In this document: piece after piece, positions 1 to 9,875 of the stretch
How the letters are laid out: the number at the start of each line of letters is the position of its first letter
Numbering within the stretch: the stretch's first letter is position 1
Origin: JAJAZB01 sp964244295
GTDB taxonomy: Bacteria > Bacteroidota > Bacteroidia > Cytophagales > Spirosomataceae
Direction: 5' to 3'
DNA length: 64,000 nt
Assembly: GCA_964244295.1 (NCBI GenBank)
Contig: CAXTIG010000001.1
Span: forward strand, 1 to 64,000
The notes under the pieces: model-generated
Databases searched by the model: none
Told to the model about the DNA's origin: nothing
The model's input: the letters and a program-made list of their open reading frames with translations, nothing else
Made by a program: the position numbers and the translations under genes

Positions 1-2
1 TG

Positions 3-143
3 GCCGGGCCCCTGAGAAAAAGTGGCTATGGGGAGTATTTACTCGATTTGTTGAAGCATTCCCCGACGATTTCAGCACCGAAACCCGATGAAAAATCCCC
101 CGGCCAGACAGAATTAAGTCAACTTCGGTTCGCTGACGTATAG
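3..143 (+). CDS. C-terminal fragment of an unidentified protein
   Basis: An open frame runs from the window edge to a TAG at 141-143, giving 46 residues that begin AGPLRKSGYGEYLLDLLKHS. Composition is protein-like and the reading frame is entered from outside the window, so this may be the tail of an upstream gene. I do not recognise the family. A hairpin follows at 212-241, consistent with the end of a transcription unit. It could equally be a chance open frame. Confidence 0.3.
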   Translation, partial: AGPLRKSGYGEYLLDLLKHSPTISAPKPDEKSPGQTELSQLRFADV

Positions 144-211
144 AATCCAACGTGCTGAAGGTGACCGGTTTTTCAAACTAATTCTGTCAAATCAAATTTG
201 TTCGCTACCCG

Positions 212-241
212 CAGGAATACGCGGTATTAGGCGTATTCCTG
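212..241. terminator. hairpin, possible terminator
   Basis: Perfect 11-bp inverted repeat (CAGGAATACGC at 212-222, its complement at 231-241) with an 8-base loop. There is no T-tract on either side, so termination is only a guess from its position after the partial frame ending at 143. Confidence 0.35.
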
Positions 242-349
242 TGGAGTTTCACGCCCGCGTTGATTCCGAATTCGTTTACAAAATCCTTTAACAGTCAGTA
301 ATTTAAAGGTATTTTAGCCTTGAAAAGTACCTCCAATTTCTTTCTTCCC

Positions 350-913
350 ATGAAACTGATTTTCACTGCCTCCCTGGGCTTGCTCACGCTGCTGTTGTCG
401 TGTAAGCCCGATCTGCCCCCGCCGAGTCTGGCGATCACCGCCGAGGAAAATGAGTTTGGTGCCGTTATTTTCAAACTCAAATCCGAGAACGCCACGGCGT
501 ATAGCTGGGATTTTGGCGACGGCAGCCCCGTCAGTGCCAACCGCGAACCCGTGCATTCGTATCCGACCAACGGCACCTTCACGGCCACCCTCAAAGCCAC
601 CGGTCCCTGGGGCGAAACCACGACCAGCCAGGCCGTGACGGTCGTCAATGTGCGCGGCTCGGCGATGTTCTGGATGGCTCAGAACCTGAACCAGGTGGAG
701 GTATTTTTCGATGACGTTCGGGCGGGGGTGATCTACAACTTTTTCCCGAAGGGCGTCATCTACTGCGCCACCAACGGCTGCGTGCAGGTCAACAACCTGC
801 GCGAAGGAGATCACACCTACACGGCCCGTGAAGTAGACACGAGCGAGATCAAATGGCGCGGTACCGTGAAAATCACCGGCGGAGCGTGCCTGAAACAGGA
901 ATTAAAAAACTGA
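350..913 (+). CDS. PKD-domain lipoprotein
   Basis: Probable surface or periplasmic lipoprotein of 187 residues. The N-terminus is a lipoprotein signal peptide with a lipobox LLLSC ending at Cys18. A single PKD domain follows, with the hallmark YSWDFGDGSP motif. The C-terminal ~85 residues are unassigned and contain three Cys. I chose the ATG at 350 because it starts the hydrophobic signal directly; an in-frame TTG at 320 would add ten residues. PKD folds usually serve as binding or spacer modules in exported proteins. The next gene on the same strand also encodes an exported protein. Confidence 0.75.
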   Translation: MKLIFTASLGLLTLLLSCKPDLPPPSLAITAEENEFGAVIFKLKSENATAYSWDFGDGSPVSANREPVHSYPTNGTFTATLKATGPWGETTTSQAVTVVNVRGSAMFWMAQNLNQVEVFFDDVRAGVIYNFFPKGVIYCATNGCVQVNNLREGDHTYTAREVDTSEIKWRGTVKITGGACLKQELKN

Positions 914-986
914 ACTGCTTGGCGCTGGCTAATCCCCAACCGGGGAGCCGGTGCGCTTTGGGTTCTAAAACCGGGTCGTTGCAGCC

Positions 987-3422
987 ATGAACAACCGGAC
1001 ACGTTCTTTTTCATACCTCACCTGGTTCATTAAATTCCATCGCTATTGGTCCCTTTGGAGTTTGATGGTAGCGATCACCCTGTTCTTTCCCAGGGTGACA
1101 GTGGCCACGCATATTGTGGGCGGCCAACTAGAACTAGCTGAAACGGGCAATCGACCCGGGCACTTCAAGGTCACGATGACCTATTACTATAACGAGGCCC
1201 AGACGCTCAATTCACCCCTGGTCACGAGTACCGTGGTGATTTTTCAAAAATCGGATGGCCGACAAATGGCCCAATTCACGCTGCCCAACACGACGGTTTC
1301 CAATCGCCCGCCCGTCACTTTTACCAATCCGGCCTGTGCCCGGCTGCGCAACTTGAGCGTGAGTATTGTGCGATTCGAGGGGGAAATTCAACTCGATCCC
1401 TCCGAGTACGACGACCCGCAGGGGTACTACCTCACCCAGCAAAACTGCTGCCGAAACGGCGGCATCACCAACCTTAGCAACCCGCAAAGTACCCCGTTTT
1501 TGTTTTACCTCGAATTTCCTGCTCTTCTTCGGGGGGCTCAGGCGCTCCGCAATTCCTCGCCCGTTTTCGAGCCACTGAGTGGTGAGTACATTTGCCGGGG
1601 GACGCCTTTTCGGTTTTCGAGCGCGGCCCGCGATGCCGACGGCGATGAACTGCGGTATTCACTCGTGACGCCACTTGCAGGTACGTTTAGTGCAAACGTC
1701 GCCATCATCCGGCCCGCCCCTTACCCGGAAGTATCCTGGCAAACGGGTTACGCAGCCACCACCGCAATTTCTGGCAGTCCGCCGCTGTCGGTCGATGCCC
1801 ACACGGGGGTGCTTTCGGTCACGACCAGCCAATTGGGGCTGTTCGTATTTTCGGTGCGGGTGGAAGAGTTACGGAACGGGGTGAAACTCGGCGAAGTGCG
1901 GCGCGACTACCAGTTTCTGGTGGTGGATTGCCCGACCACCGGCCCGGGCCCGGCCAGCATTCGCATTCAAAATCAACCCGTGGGTGCCACGGAAGCCCGG
2001 CTCTGCGCGGGCCGTAGCCTGCTGCTCGAAGCCAGCACTAACCCCGACTGGAATTACCAGTGGCTTCGCAACGACGTCAGCCTCATCGGCGCAACCAGCC
2101 CCACCCTGAGCGTTTCAGAACCGGGCGAGTACGTGGTGGTGACTTCGCTCAAATCGGAATGCAGCCAGAGCGTGCGTTCGGGCGCGGTGCGTATTCTCGA
2201 CGCGGCTACTTCCGTGATCGGTTTGTCGGTGGCAGGCGTGCCGGAAATCTGCCAGCGGGGAAAAACTACGACCACCCTGAGCGGCCCGCCGGGAAATCAG
2301 TACGCCTACCGTTGGTTTCACGACGGAGTCGCTCTGTCCGGCCAAGCTGCCGACTCCCTGGCGGCTAACCGACCGGGGCGCTACTCCGCCATCCTTACGG
2401 ACCAGGTGCAGGGCTGCGACTCCCGTAGCGATACGGTTACGGTGCGCCAGCGCCCCGACCCGCTCATCACGCTCGCGGGCGGCATGGAACTTTGCCCCGG
2501 CGATTCGATTCCCCTTCGCGCGGAAGGCGGCATCAGCTACGCCTGGAATCTCGACAGCCAGGCGTTGACTTCGGCTTCGCTACCGACGTTTTTTGCCAAA
2601 ACGCCGGGCCGGTACACCGTGAGCGGCACCGACGCGGCGGGCTGCGAGGCAACCTCCCCGGCGCTCGACCTCCAACTGCTCGTCCGCCTGCCGATCACGC
2701 TCGACTCGATCCCAGCCCTGTGCGGCCCCGATCATTCGCCCATTACCCTGAAGGCCAGCCCAGCGGGCGGGAGCTTTTCGGGACCCGGCGTGACCGGGGA
2801 AACTTTCGATCCCCGCCGGGTTGGGGTAGGCAGGCACGAACTGACCTACACGATTCAGAACCCGACCAATCAATGCCAGAATGGAACGGCGCGGCGGAAG
2901 GTGGTGATCGTGGAAGTACCGAAAGTGGACTTACCGGCGGAAGTGACGACATACCGGGGCGGCAGCGTCAGCCTGCGACCAGTTCTGACCGGTCAGCCGC
3001 TCCGGTTTTCCTGGCAACCGACCACGTTTCTAAGTGCGTCTGAACAGCCCAACGTTCGGGCCACGGAAATCGTGAACGATATTATTTATACGTTGACGGT
3101 CGAAAACGCAGTGGGTTGCCATGCCGGGGATTCGGTGCAGGTGCGCGTGTACCAGCGTATTTGGGCACCGCAGGTCTTTACGCCGAATGGCGACGGCCTC
3201 AACGACGTATGGGAATTGAAAGGGGCCGAAGCCTACCCAAAGGCACGGGTAACGGTGTACAACCGCTGGGGCGAAATCGTTTTTCAAGCCGCCGAGGGCT
3301 ACGCGGCTCCCTTCGACGGCACACTGAATGGACAAGTATTACCCCCTGGCAATTACGCCTACACCCTGCGCCCAGCCCCCGACCAACCTACGTTGCGGGG
3401 GGTGGTGTTGATTGCGCGATGA
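987..3422 (+). CDS. T9SS-exported gliding-motility-type surface protein
   Basis: Large secreted protein of 811 residues. A long N-terminal signal region ends near residue 40 (before THIVGG). The middle, about residues 315-710, contains successive Ig/PKD-like beta-sandwich segments with paired cysteines. The last ~85 residues, starting APQVFTPNGDGLNDVW near residue 726 and containing YNRWGEIVF, form the C-terminal domain of gliding-motility-associated proteins, which is a type B sorting signal for the type IX secretion system. The expected fate is export across the outer membrane and a role in adhesion or surface structure. The exact ligand cannot be told. A strong palindromic terminator follows. 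Confidence 0.88.
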   Translation: MNNRTRSFSYLTWFIKFHRYWSLWSLMVAITLFFPRVTVATHIVGGQLELAETGNRPGHFKVTMTYYYNEAQTLNSPLVTSTVVIFQKSDGRQMAQFTLPNTTVSNRPPVTFTNPACARLRNLSVSIVRFEGEIQLDPSEYDDPQGYYLTQQNCCRNGGITNLSNPQSTPFLFYLEFPALLRGAQALRNSSPVFEPLSGEYICRGTPFRFSSAARDADGDELRYSLVTPLAGTFSANVAIIRPAPYPEVSWQTGYAATTAISGSPPLSVDAHTGVLSVTTSQLGLFVFSVRVEELRNGVKLGEVRRDYQFLVVDCPTTGPGPASIRIQNQPVGATEARLCAGRSLLLEASTNPDWNYQWLRNDVSLIGATSPTLSVSEPGEYVVVTSLKSECSQSVRSGAVRILDAATSVIGLSVAGVPEICQRGKTTTTLSGPPGNQYAYRWFHDGVALSGQAADSLAANRPGRYSAILTDQVQGCDSRSDTVTVRQRPDPLITLAGGMELCPGDSIPLRAEGGISYAWNLDSQALTSASLPTFFAKTPGRYTVSGTDAAGCEATSPALDLQLLVRLPITLDSIPALCGPDHSPITLKASPAGGSFSGPGVTGETFDPRRVGVGRHELTYTIQNPTNQCQNGTARRKVVIVEVPKVDLPAEVTTYRGGSVSLRPVLTGQPLRFSWQPTTFLSASEQPNVRATEIVNDIIYTLTVENAVGCHAGDSVQVRVYQRIWAPQVFTPNGDGLNDVWELKGAEAYPKARVTVYNRWGEIVFQAAEGYAAPFDGTLNGQVLPPGNYAYTLRPAPDQPTLRGVVLIAR

Positions 3423-3451
3423 ATGAGGGGTTGAAGCGTGAATTTGGATCG

Positions 3452-3512
3452 CTGTCAGGCTGAGCTTGTCGAAGCGCGTGGCGCTTCGACAAGCTCAGCC
3501 TGACAGTTTTTT
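3452..3512 (+). terminator. palindromic repeat acting as terminator
   Basis: Perfect 26-bp inverted repeat (3452-3477 and 3481-3506, core GGCTGAGCTTGTCGAAGCGC) with a 3-base loop, followed by TTTTTT. It lies between the plus-strand surface-protein gene and the end of the minus-strand GMC gene, so it can terminate transcription from the left. The same palindrome family recurs at 24965-25040 and 57805-57872. Confidence 0.7.
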
Positions 3513-3561
3513 CATAACCAATCACTTAGGTGTGGATTGGCTTCTTTCAAATAAAGCGTCT

Positions 3562-5280
3562 TCACAGATTTAGCTTCTTCGCCTCCCCTACCGCGTGAGC
3601 GCAGGCGCGGGCGGTCAGGGCCATGTAGGTCAGGGAAGGATTGACCGTACCCGAGGAGGTCATCGCGCTGCCGTCGGTAACGTACAGGTTGGGCACGTCG
3701 TGGAGTTGGTTGTGGGCGTTGAGCACGGATGTTTTGGGGTCTTTGCCCATCCGGGCGGTGCCCATTTCGTGGACGGCGGTGCCACCAGGGTTGGCGTAAT
3801 CGGTACTGGCCGTCTGCTTAAACCCACAGGCGTGCAGCATTTCCAGGGCGGATTCTTTCATGTCGCCCCGCATGGCTTTTTCGTTGGATTTAAATTCAAA
3901 ATCAATCTGCACCACGGGCAAGCCGAGCGGGTCCTTTTTATCCCGGCTCAAGGTTACGCGGTTGTCGTCGTAGGGAAGGGTTTCCCCCCAGGCCCCCATC
4001 CAGAACGTCCAGGGGCCGGGGGTGGTCAGTTTTTCCTTGAAAGCCGCCCCCCAGCCGCTCTCCATTTTCATCACGTCGGCCCAACCCGCCCGCTCGCCGT
4101 CGCCCTGGTAGGCAAAGCCCCGGAGGTAGTCTTTTTTTGTTTCGGCATTCAGGTTCTGAAAACGCGGGATGTACACGATGTTTGGTCGGCGGCCTTTGTA
4201 GTACCAGCCCGTTAGCCCCTCGAAGGTACCCATGGCCCCAACGGGCAATTGGTGGTCCATCAGGTTGCGGCCCACCTGGTCGCTGGCATTGCCCATGCCG
4301 TTGGGAAAGCGGCTGGAGGTTGAATTGAGCAGGATTTGAGCCGTGTTGATCGTCGAGGCGTTCAGGAAAATGACTTTTGCGAAATACTCCGAAGGCTCGC
4401 CGGTCTGCGTGTCCAACACCCGCACGCCCTTCGCCCGCTGCTTCGAATCGTCGTACAGCACCTCAGTCACCGACGAAAACGGGCGGATGGTGAGGTTGCC
4501 GGTAGCCATCGCCGCCGGGAGCGTGGCGCTGTTGCTGCTGAAGTACCCACCGTAGGGACAGCCCCTCGCACAGAGGTTGCGGTACTGGCAGGGACCCCGC
4601 CCACCGTGGGCTTGCGAAAGATTAGCCGTGCGCCCAATGATCATTGTCCGGTCTTTGAATTGCTGCCGAATGCGGCTCTTCATGTGTTTTTCGAGGCAAT
4701 TCATTTCCATTGGCGGCAGGTACTCCCCGTCGGGGACGTGCGTCAGGCCGTCGCGGTTTCCCGAAATGCCCACGAATTTTTCGACGTAACTGTACCAGGG
4801 GGCCAGGTCGGCGTAGCGAATGGGCCAATCCACGGCAATGCCGTCGCGGGCGTTGGCCTCGAAATCGAGGTCGCTGAGCCGGTAACACTGCCGCCCCCAG
4901 ATGAGCGAGCGCCCGCCCACCTGGTAGCCGCGAGTCCAGGTAAAGTCCTTCACTTGCTCGTAGGGGTATTGTTGGTCGTTGACAAAAAAGTCACGCGTGG
5001 CTTCGTCGTAGGCGTAGCATTTGCTTTGAATCGGATTCGCCTCGGCGTCTCGCGCGGTGGCTTGCAGGCGGCTGGCAAATTGCCAGGGATGCAGCACCGC
5101 CGTTTTGTAATCGACGACGTGTTCGACGGGCCGACCCCGTTCGAGCAGGAGCACCTTCAGGCCTTTCTCGCAGAGTTCTTTCGCGGCCCAGCCTCCGCTG
5201 ATTCCGGACCCGACGACGATGGCATCGTACGAATGTTGGGCGGCGGCTTTGGTATTGAGGGCAGGAGTGGGTGGGTTCAT
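3562..5280 (-). CDS. GMC family FAD-dependent oxidoreductase
   Basis: Flavoprotein of 572 residues that oxidises an alcohol or sugar. The FAD-binding Rossmann motif VVGSGISGGWAAKEL lies at about residues 22-36 and ends in the dinucleotide-site acid of LLLERG. Near the C-terminus are HEMGTARMG and GTVNPSLTYMALTARA, which carry the conserved His and Asn of the GMC active site. The Cys-rich segment CQYRNLCARGCPYGG around residue 235 is typical of the subgroup paired with a gluconate 2-dehydrogenase subunit 3. That small subunit is encoded just upstream, so the two probably form one complex. No signal peptide is visible; export may rely on the partner's twin-arginine-like signal. The substrate cannot be inferred. 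Confidence 0.88.
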   Translation of the reverse strand: MNPPTPALNTKAAAQHSYDAIVVGSGISGGWAAKELCEKGLKVLLLERGRPVEHVVDYKTAVLHPWQFASRLQATARDAEANPIQSKCYAYDEATRDFFVNDQQYPYEQVKDFTWTRGYQVGGRSLIWGRQCYRLSDLDFEANARDGIAVDWPIRYADLAPWYSYVEKFVGISGNRDGLTHVPDGEYLPPMEMNCLEKHMKSRIRQQFKDRTMIIGRTANLSQAHGGRGPCQYRNLCARGCPYGGYFSSNSATLPAAMATGNLTIRPFSSVTEVLYDDSKQRAKGVRVLDTQTGEPSEYFAKVIFLNASTINTAQILLNSTSSRFPNGMGNASDQVGRNLMDHQLPVGAMGTFEGLTGWYYKGRRPNIVYIPRFQNLNAETKKDYLRGFAYQGDGERAGWADVMKMESGWGAAFKEKLTTPGPWTFWMGAWGETLPYDDNRVTLSRDKKDPLGLPVVQIDFEFKSNEKAMRGDMKESALEMLHACGFKQTASTDYANPGGTAVHEMGTARMGKDPKTSVLNAHNQLHDVPNLYVTDGSAMTSSGTVNPSLTYMALTARACAHAVGEAKKLNL

Positions 5281-5524
5281 GGGAAGGAGTTTAAGGCTTG
5301 AATTGGCGACTGAAATTGAAAACGACCTGATTCAAATTCGGTCTTGGTAATTTTTGGGTAGTGGTCAAGGGTGGAACGCACGTAGGGGCAATCCTTTTTT
5401 CCCACGATCCAAATTCCAAAAAAATGACGGAGAACCGATCACGCTGAACGGAACGGTTCTCCGTAAAAAAAGTAAAATCTTGATCGATTGAAAACGCCAC
5501 CTTCCCCGCTTCATACCGTGAATT

Positions 5525-6109
5525 TTACTGCGTAGCCCAGGATTTTTGTCCTTTCGCGTAAGGAAGGCAACTCTCAAATCCCCCCGGCACGTAATCGTAG
5601 GCCAAACCCTGGGTCGCGCCCGCTTCGGAGGTGCAGTACCCGATGATGGTCAAGTCACGCAAGGACGTAAAGAAGGGTTTGCCCGCCAGGCGCGTTTTCA
5701 CTTTGCCCACCAGCGCGTGAAGGGGCCGGGCGGCGTCTTCAAAATGGGTCAGCACCTGGGCACGCTCCGCAGGACTGCATTGCTCGAAGGGCTTGCCGAA
5801 CCGCGACCGACAGAACTCGGTCAGGTTGCGCAGGCCATCGATAAAGTTGTTTTGAGATTTTACGTCCAGCCCGGATTTCACCGTGTACACGATAAACGCG
5901 GGCACTCCGGTGGTTTTCGCGCCGGGCGTTTCGGTGGCGGGTAGGATGGTTTCGGCCAGTTCGGCCAGGAGCGTATCCTGCCCGGCAAAAAATGTCCAGT
6001 CCGGGGATTTGTGCAGGCGCCGGTATTCCCAACCAGTCAGGAAGCTGCCAGCCGCAGCAACCGTCCCGCTCAGGATCAACAGTCGCTGAATCGCTTGGCG
6101 ACGAATCAT
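5525..6109 (-). CDS. gluconate 2-dehydrogenase subunit 3 family protein
   Basis: Small subunit of 194 residues for the adjacent GMC dehydrogenase. The N-terminus MIRRQAIQRLL followed by a hydrophobic stretch resembles a twin-arginine signal. The body has the family's LAELAETILPATETPGA motif near residue 50 and the C-terminal YDYVPGGFESC motif. It is transcribed before the GMC gene with a 244-bp spacer. In known dehydrogenases of this type the small subunit escorts the flavoprotein to the periplasm. Confidence 0.85.
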   Translation of the reverse strand: MIRRQAIQRLLILSGTVAAAGSFLTGWEYRRLHKSPDWTFFAGQDTLLAELAETILPATETPGAKTTGVPAFIVYTVKSGLDVKSQNNFIDGLRNLTEFCRSRFGKPFEQCSPAERAQVLTHFEDAARPLHALVGKVKTRLAGKPFFTSLRDLTIIGYCTSEAGATQGLAYDYVPGGFESCLPYAKGQKSWATQ

Positions 6110-6163
6110 GGCAACGTAGTAGAAAGAGGTAGATAAAGGCGAATTTCTGACCGGGTCAGGCTC

Positions 6164-6171
6164 CGAAGATA
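6164..6171 (-). promoter_or_regulatory. candidate -7 box TATCTTCG
   Basis: On the minus strand the sequence TATCTTCG lies about 55 bp upstream of the small-subunit ATG. It differs by one base from the Bacteroidota -7 consensus TAnnTTTG. The identical octamer occurs upstream of two other genes here (40345-40352 minus, 60874-60881 plus). Confidence 0.3.
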
Positions 6172-6299
6172 CAGGCCGTTTCCATTAAATTCCAGTCCAT
6201 AAACCGATTTAGCGCTTGATTATCATAAAATTATAAAAAAACATGGGCGTGCCCCATTGCCAGGACGCGTCCACTGAGATGAATCCGTTTCGTGGGTAT

Positions 6300-7943
6300 T
6301 TATTCCTTTACGAACCGTCCGGATAGCCAACGGGAGTCCACTGTTTCGACCCGGAACAGGTAGATCCCACTCGCCAGGGCGCTCGTGCGAAGCCGGATTT
6401 CGGAACTGGATTGTTTCGGAACGATGTGCTCCAACTGAGCGCCCTGCGGACTGTAGAGCTTCACTTCCGAAATGGTCGACCCGTCGTTGAGTCGGATGGT
6501 TACTTCGTCGGTAGCGGGCGAAGGGTAGCTCATCGCTTTGAGTTCAGTCCCGGCTTCCGAATTGGCAAGCAGCAGGTCCGATTCTCCTTCTTCCTCCGCC
6601 GACAGACGCGACTGGCTACCGGGTTGAAATTCGTAGGCTCCGATGTCCATGGCGACACCTTTAGGGCGGGGGTTTCCAGCCAGATCGGTGGTAATACCCC
6701 AGTACGAATTGGTCATGCCCCGATCGACCAGGGGCGAGTTGAGCAGGGGTTTGTAACTGCTGCTGATGACCCGTGCCGACTGGGCGCCGCTCCAGGAGGA
6801 ATGGTAATAGTTGTTTTGTTGCGTCACCCGGACACCCTTCAACGTGTTCACTAGTTTGCCCGAAGCGGGTTGAATTACCGCATTATTTGTCAGCGTATTT
6901 TGATCAAATTCGTTATACAGCAGGAAACCGTCGGTTCCTGCATTGATAATGGTATTGTTGGTGAAAATCAAGTTATTGTTGGCCGGAGTACCGGGCCGAT
7001 CGTCACAAAACATTCCTGACTCGCCAGTATTCACGATCAGATTATTATACAGTAGGCTCGTCCCAGCGTGTCCGATGATGGTGATTCCCACTCCAGGTGC
7101 ATTATATATTTGGTTATTGTACACACGACCGCTCACGCCCCCCGAAGCCTGAATGCCATTGCTCTGAAAACGCTCAAAGGGGTCCACGCCGGTGTTTCGG
7201 ATGGTATTGTTGTATACCTGGGCTTCGGGTGCGCAGGCGTATTGAATACCGTCGGCATCGGTTCGCTCCACGGTATTGTTATAAATCCGTAGGCCATAAA
7301 TATTGTGCGGATAAACCGTTTGACTCACTCCATTACAGGTACGAACCATCCCGCTATTCCAGAATGAATTGCCAATGTAAATCCCTTCGCCACCGGTGTC
7401 GTGGATGTAGTTATCGTGTACTTTTATGTTGTACATCGCAAAATTTCCACGCCAGGTGGATGGATCACAGGTAGGATCGAGCTTAATCATGATTCCCGCA
7501 AAGCCCGTACCCGATATTTCCTGACGCTCAATCTCAAAGTCCGTACTGAAACCGGTCACTACTACTCCAGAAGTGCCCGCCGTTTGAGTCAATTTAATAC
7601 CATAGGTATAGCGGGAATCACCACTTCCAGTCAATTTCACGTATTTACAGTTGAAAAAATTAATACCGCTCAACCCCGTGTTTGTTCCTACCACCACTTG
7701 TCCATCACAATTTATGATACGGATTGGCGCACCAACTGAGCCAGCGAGGTCACGGAACGTAAGGTATTTGTACAGACCGGCCTTCAAGCAGATGGTCTGA
7801 CCAGGTCGAATGCCTAAGGTGGCCGCTCGATAATCACCTTCTTTTGAGATGGTTACGTGACATTGGCAGGACTGACTTACTGCATCATAGGATGTACTCA
7901 TCAGCAAAAGAAGGGCAGTAAAGATTCGTAGAGGTAGTTTCAT
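6300..7943 (-). CDS. secreted parallel beta-helix protein with T9SS signal
   Basis: Exported protein of 547 residues. An N-terminal signal peptide ends near residue 23. Next is a short region with a CQCHVTISKEG motif and then many right-handed parallel beta-helix turns, visible as repeated NN-x-I/V strand motifs (YNNTVERT, YNNTIRNT, YNNQIYNA, YNNLIVNT). A choice-of-anchor-Q-like segment SPLVDRGM...DIGAYEF is near residue 425-450. The last ~75 residues are a type A T9SS sorting domain (SYPSPATDEVTIRL...). Beta-helix proteins of this kind include polysaccharide lyases and epimerases. It is a paralogue of the product at 29457-31010, at the opposite edge of the EPS locus, which suggests work on the polymer. 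Confidence 0.82.
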   Translation of the reverse strand: MKLPLRIFTALLLLMSTSYDAVSQSCQCHVTISKEGDYRAATLGIRPGQTICLKAGLYKYLTFRDLAGSVGAPIRIINCDGQVVVGTNTGLSGINFFNCKYVKLTGSGDSRYTYGIKLTQTAGTSGVVVTGFSTDFEIERQEISGTGFAGIMIKLDPTCDPSTWRGNFAMYNIKVHDNYIHDTGGEGIYIGNSFWNSGMVRTCNGVSQTVYPHNIYGLRIYNNTVERTDADGIQYACAPEAQVYNNTIRNTGVDPFERFQSNGIQASGGVSGRVYNNQIYNAPGVGITIIGHAGTSLLYNNLIVNTGESGMFCDDRPGTPANNNLIFTNNTIINAGTDGFLLYNEFDQNTLTNNAVIQPASGKLVNTLKGVRVTQQNNYYHSSWSGAQSARVISSSYKPLLNSPLVDRGMTNSYWGITTDLAGNPRPKGVAMDIGAYEFQPGSQSRLSAEEEGESDLLLANSEAGTELKAMSYPSPATDEVTIRLNDGSTISEVKLYSPQGAQLEHIVPKQSSSEIRLRTSALASGIYLFRVETVDSRWLSGRFVKE

Positions 7944-8544
7944 GTTAGCGGTAAAAAATCAGGTTGATCAAAAATGAATTGGCAGTGAAATGGGTCTATA
8001 CAATGTTCTTAATAAAAAAAAGGGTTCGTTGTAACGTGCTGTGTGCGCAAACACGTTGCACCTGATTTAGAAGTTTGAGTTCGGCTATGAATGCCCGAAA
8101 GCCCACCAGCCCTTAAAATGATTGTGAGCGGTTCTTATTAATTGACTGATGAACTGAGATTTACCTAATTAAAATAAGGTAGAAGGAACCGATGCCTGTT
8201 CTTAAAAGTGTGTTCTCTCACCAAACGGGGGTAAATGTAAATAAGCCGAATTGAATAACCAGTTGAACAATGTAAGTTTTTTCTGAATGCACAAAATTAA
8301 TTTGCATCCAGCCGTATATATAGTTTGAGGAGAAGAATGAAATTACCCAGAAAATATGCCATAAGATTGTAAAAATAAGAATCCATGATTTTATTAAACC
8401 ATCAGCAAATTAAACAAGGTATTAAACTAATTTACAGCTGGTTATGATGAAAAATTACCACTATATTGTAAATACATTCATTTATTTATTTATACAATGA
8501 TAGCCGATTGGCCAGTGTGGTGTTCGCGCTCTTTTAACAAACAA
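7944..8544. other. AT-rich intergenic region
   Basis: About 600 bp, clearly richer in A+T than the flanking genes, with no convincing coding frame. It should hold the promoter of the minus-strand beta-helix gene. A minus-strand TAATTTTG at 8292-8299 matches the -7 consensus TAnnTTTG, but I see no matching -33 element at the expected distance. Confidence 0.4.
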
Positions 8545-8595
8545 GCGAATCATTCAGCCCTGGCTGTTCGACTCCGCCAGGGCTGAATGATTCGC
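8545..8595 (-). terminator. terminator of the left EPS operon
   Basis: Perfect 19-bp inverted repeat (8545-8563 and 8577-8595, arm CCAGGGCTGAATGATTCGC) with a 13-base loop, placed 27 bp beyond the stop of the acyltransferase gene. On the minus strand the stem is followed by a weakly U-rich TGTTTGTTAAAAG stretch. Confidence 0.65.
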
Positions 8596-8622
8596 CCATT
8601 TATGTCCCCGTCCGCTTTTACT

Positions 8623-9813
8623 CTATCCCTTTCTCGATTGTAATTCGGTTCGCGAATTTACGAGCGCCGCTGGCTCAGGTGAAGGCACGGTATTCCGCCG
8701 CGCCTCTTCGCCACTCGCAACGACAGTAAAGCGGGATTTCAGGCTGATAAATCGACTTTCGATGAATTGGTAAGAAAGTGCGGCCAGTCCGAGTGTCAGG
8801 CTGATGCTGAGAAAATACAGTAACGCATCGTTGCCTGGGGCAAAACGTGTCGTTAGCCCATGCGCGAGGGCAATGCCAATCAGATGGTACATATAAATCC
8901 CGTACGAAATTTTTCCCAGATACCGGAAAACCGGGGTTTCTAACCGAATGAGGGTGGCGGGATTCGCCGCCAAATTGACCAGAAGAATCGCAAACAAAAT
9001 GGCATACATCTCGAAGTTGAAATAAGGGATCACGACCCCGAAGCCAATCAGGAGTACAGTGCCCGTGTAAACGAGCACTTGAGTCAGGGGCGAAAAAATC
9101 ACCCGCTGGACCACTTCGTCCCCCCGGTATAACAGCCAGGCCGCAATACCACCGATGGCCATGCAGTCGATGCTGAATCGGCTCCAGATTCGCGCTAATA
9201 GTTCAAATGAATCGGAATGATGCATCGCCATCCCAATCAGTGGCAGCACCCCAAACTTCACGAACAAGTACCCTGCAATCACGATCAGGCAAGCCAGCAG
9301 CGGATTGCGGAATTTCCTGACCAGCACGGGCCAAATTAAGTAAAATTGCTCCTCCACCCCGATTGACCAAAGCTGGTAGATGCCCGGAATGGGTACGGTG
9401 ACGAGGTTAGGCAGGATGATCCCGATCAAGAGTATTTTTTTGGTAAACCCCTCGTACAGCAACTCGGAGTAGAAAGGCAGACGAAACCATTCCAGGTGCG
9501 GCAATACAAACAAGCCTACCGCCGCTAATAAATAATACAGCGGCCATATCCGAAGCACTCGTCTTAAGTAAAACTCGCGTACGGCAATCTTCCCGGTTCG
9601 TTCACGCTCCTTCAAGAGCAGAAACGTGATCAGAAACCCACTAAGCACGAAAAACAAGATGACGCACACCTTCCCTATCAGATCGAAAAAAGGAAGGTGC
9701 CAACGATTTGGCTCCTTCAGAATGTATTTATGCAATTCGATGTGGTGAACAATCACGCCGAACGCCGCCAGGAATCGAATTCCATTCAGGTTAGGGAAAT
9801 ACACGCTTTTCAT
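8623..9813 (-). CDS. acyltransferase-3 family membrane O-acyltransferase
   Basis: Integral membrane protein of 396 residues, about ten transmembrane helices. The N-terminus PNLNGIRFLAAFGVIVHH carries the family's R/H motif, and QLWSIGVEEQFYLIWPVLV at about residue 145 is the classic SxxxEEQFY-x-xxP signature. Such enzymes O-acetylate surface polysaccharides from the cytoplasmic membrane. I chose the ATG at 9813 because the conserved N-terminal motif begins there; a GTG at 9879 would add 22 residues and overlap the upstream stop by 4 bp. It is the last gene of a four-gene EPS operon. Confidence 0.88.
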   Translation of the reverse strand: MKSVYFPNLNGIRFLAAFGVIVHHIELHKYILKEPNRWHLPFFDLIGKVCVILFFVLSGFLITFLLLKERERTGKIAVREFYLRRVLRIWPLYYLLAAVGLFVLPHLEWFRLPFYSELLYEGFTKKILLIGIILPNLVTVPIPGIYQLWSIGVEEQFYLIWPVLVRKFRNPLLACLIVIAGYLFVKFGVLPLIGMAMHHSDSFELLARIWSRFSIDCMAIGGIAAWLLYRGDEVVQRVIFSPLTQVLVYTGTVLLIGFGVVIPYFNFEMYAILFAILLVNLAANPATLIRLETPVFRYLGKISYGIYMYHLIGIALAHGLTTRFAPGNDALLYFLSISLTLGLAALSYQFIESRFISLKSRFTVVASGEEARRNTVPSPEPAALVNSRTELQSRKG

Positions 9814-9875
9814 GGTGGGAGTTGTCAAATGGGAAAATAGACCGAATGAAGGCAAGTCGTTGTTTGGCAGCGTTG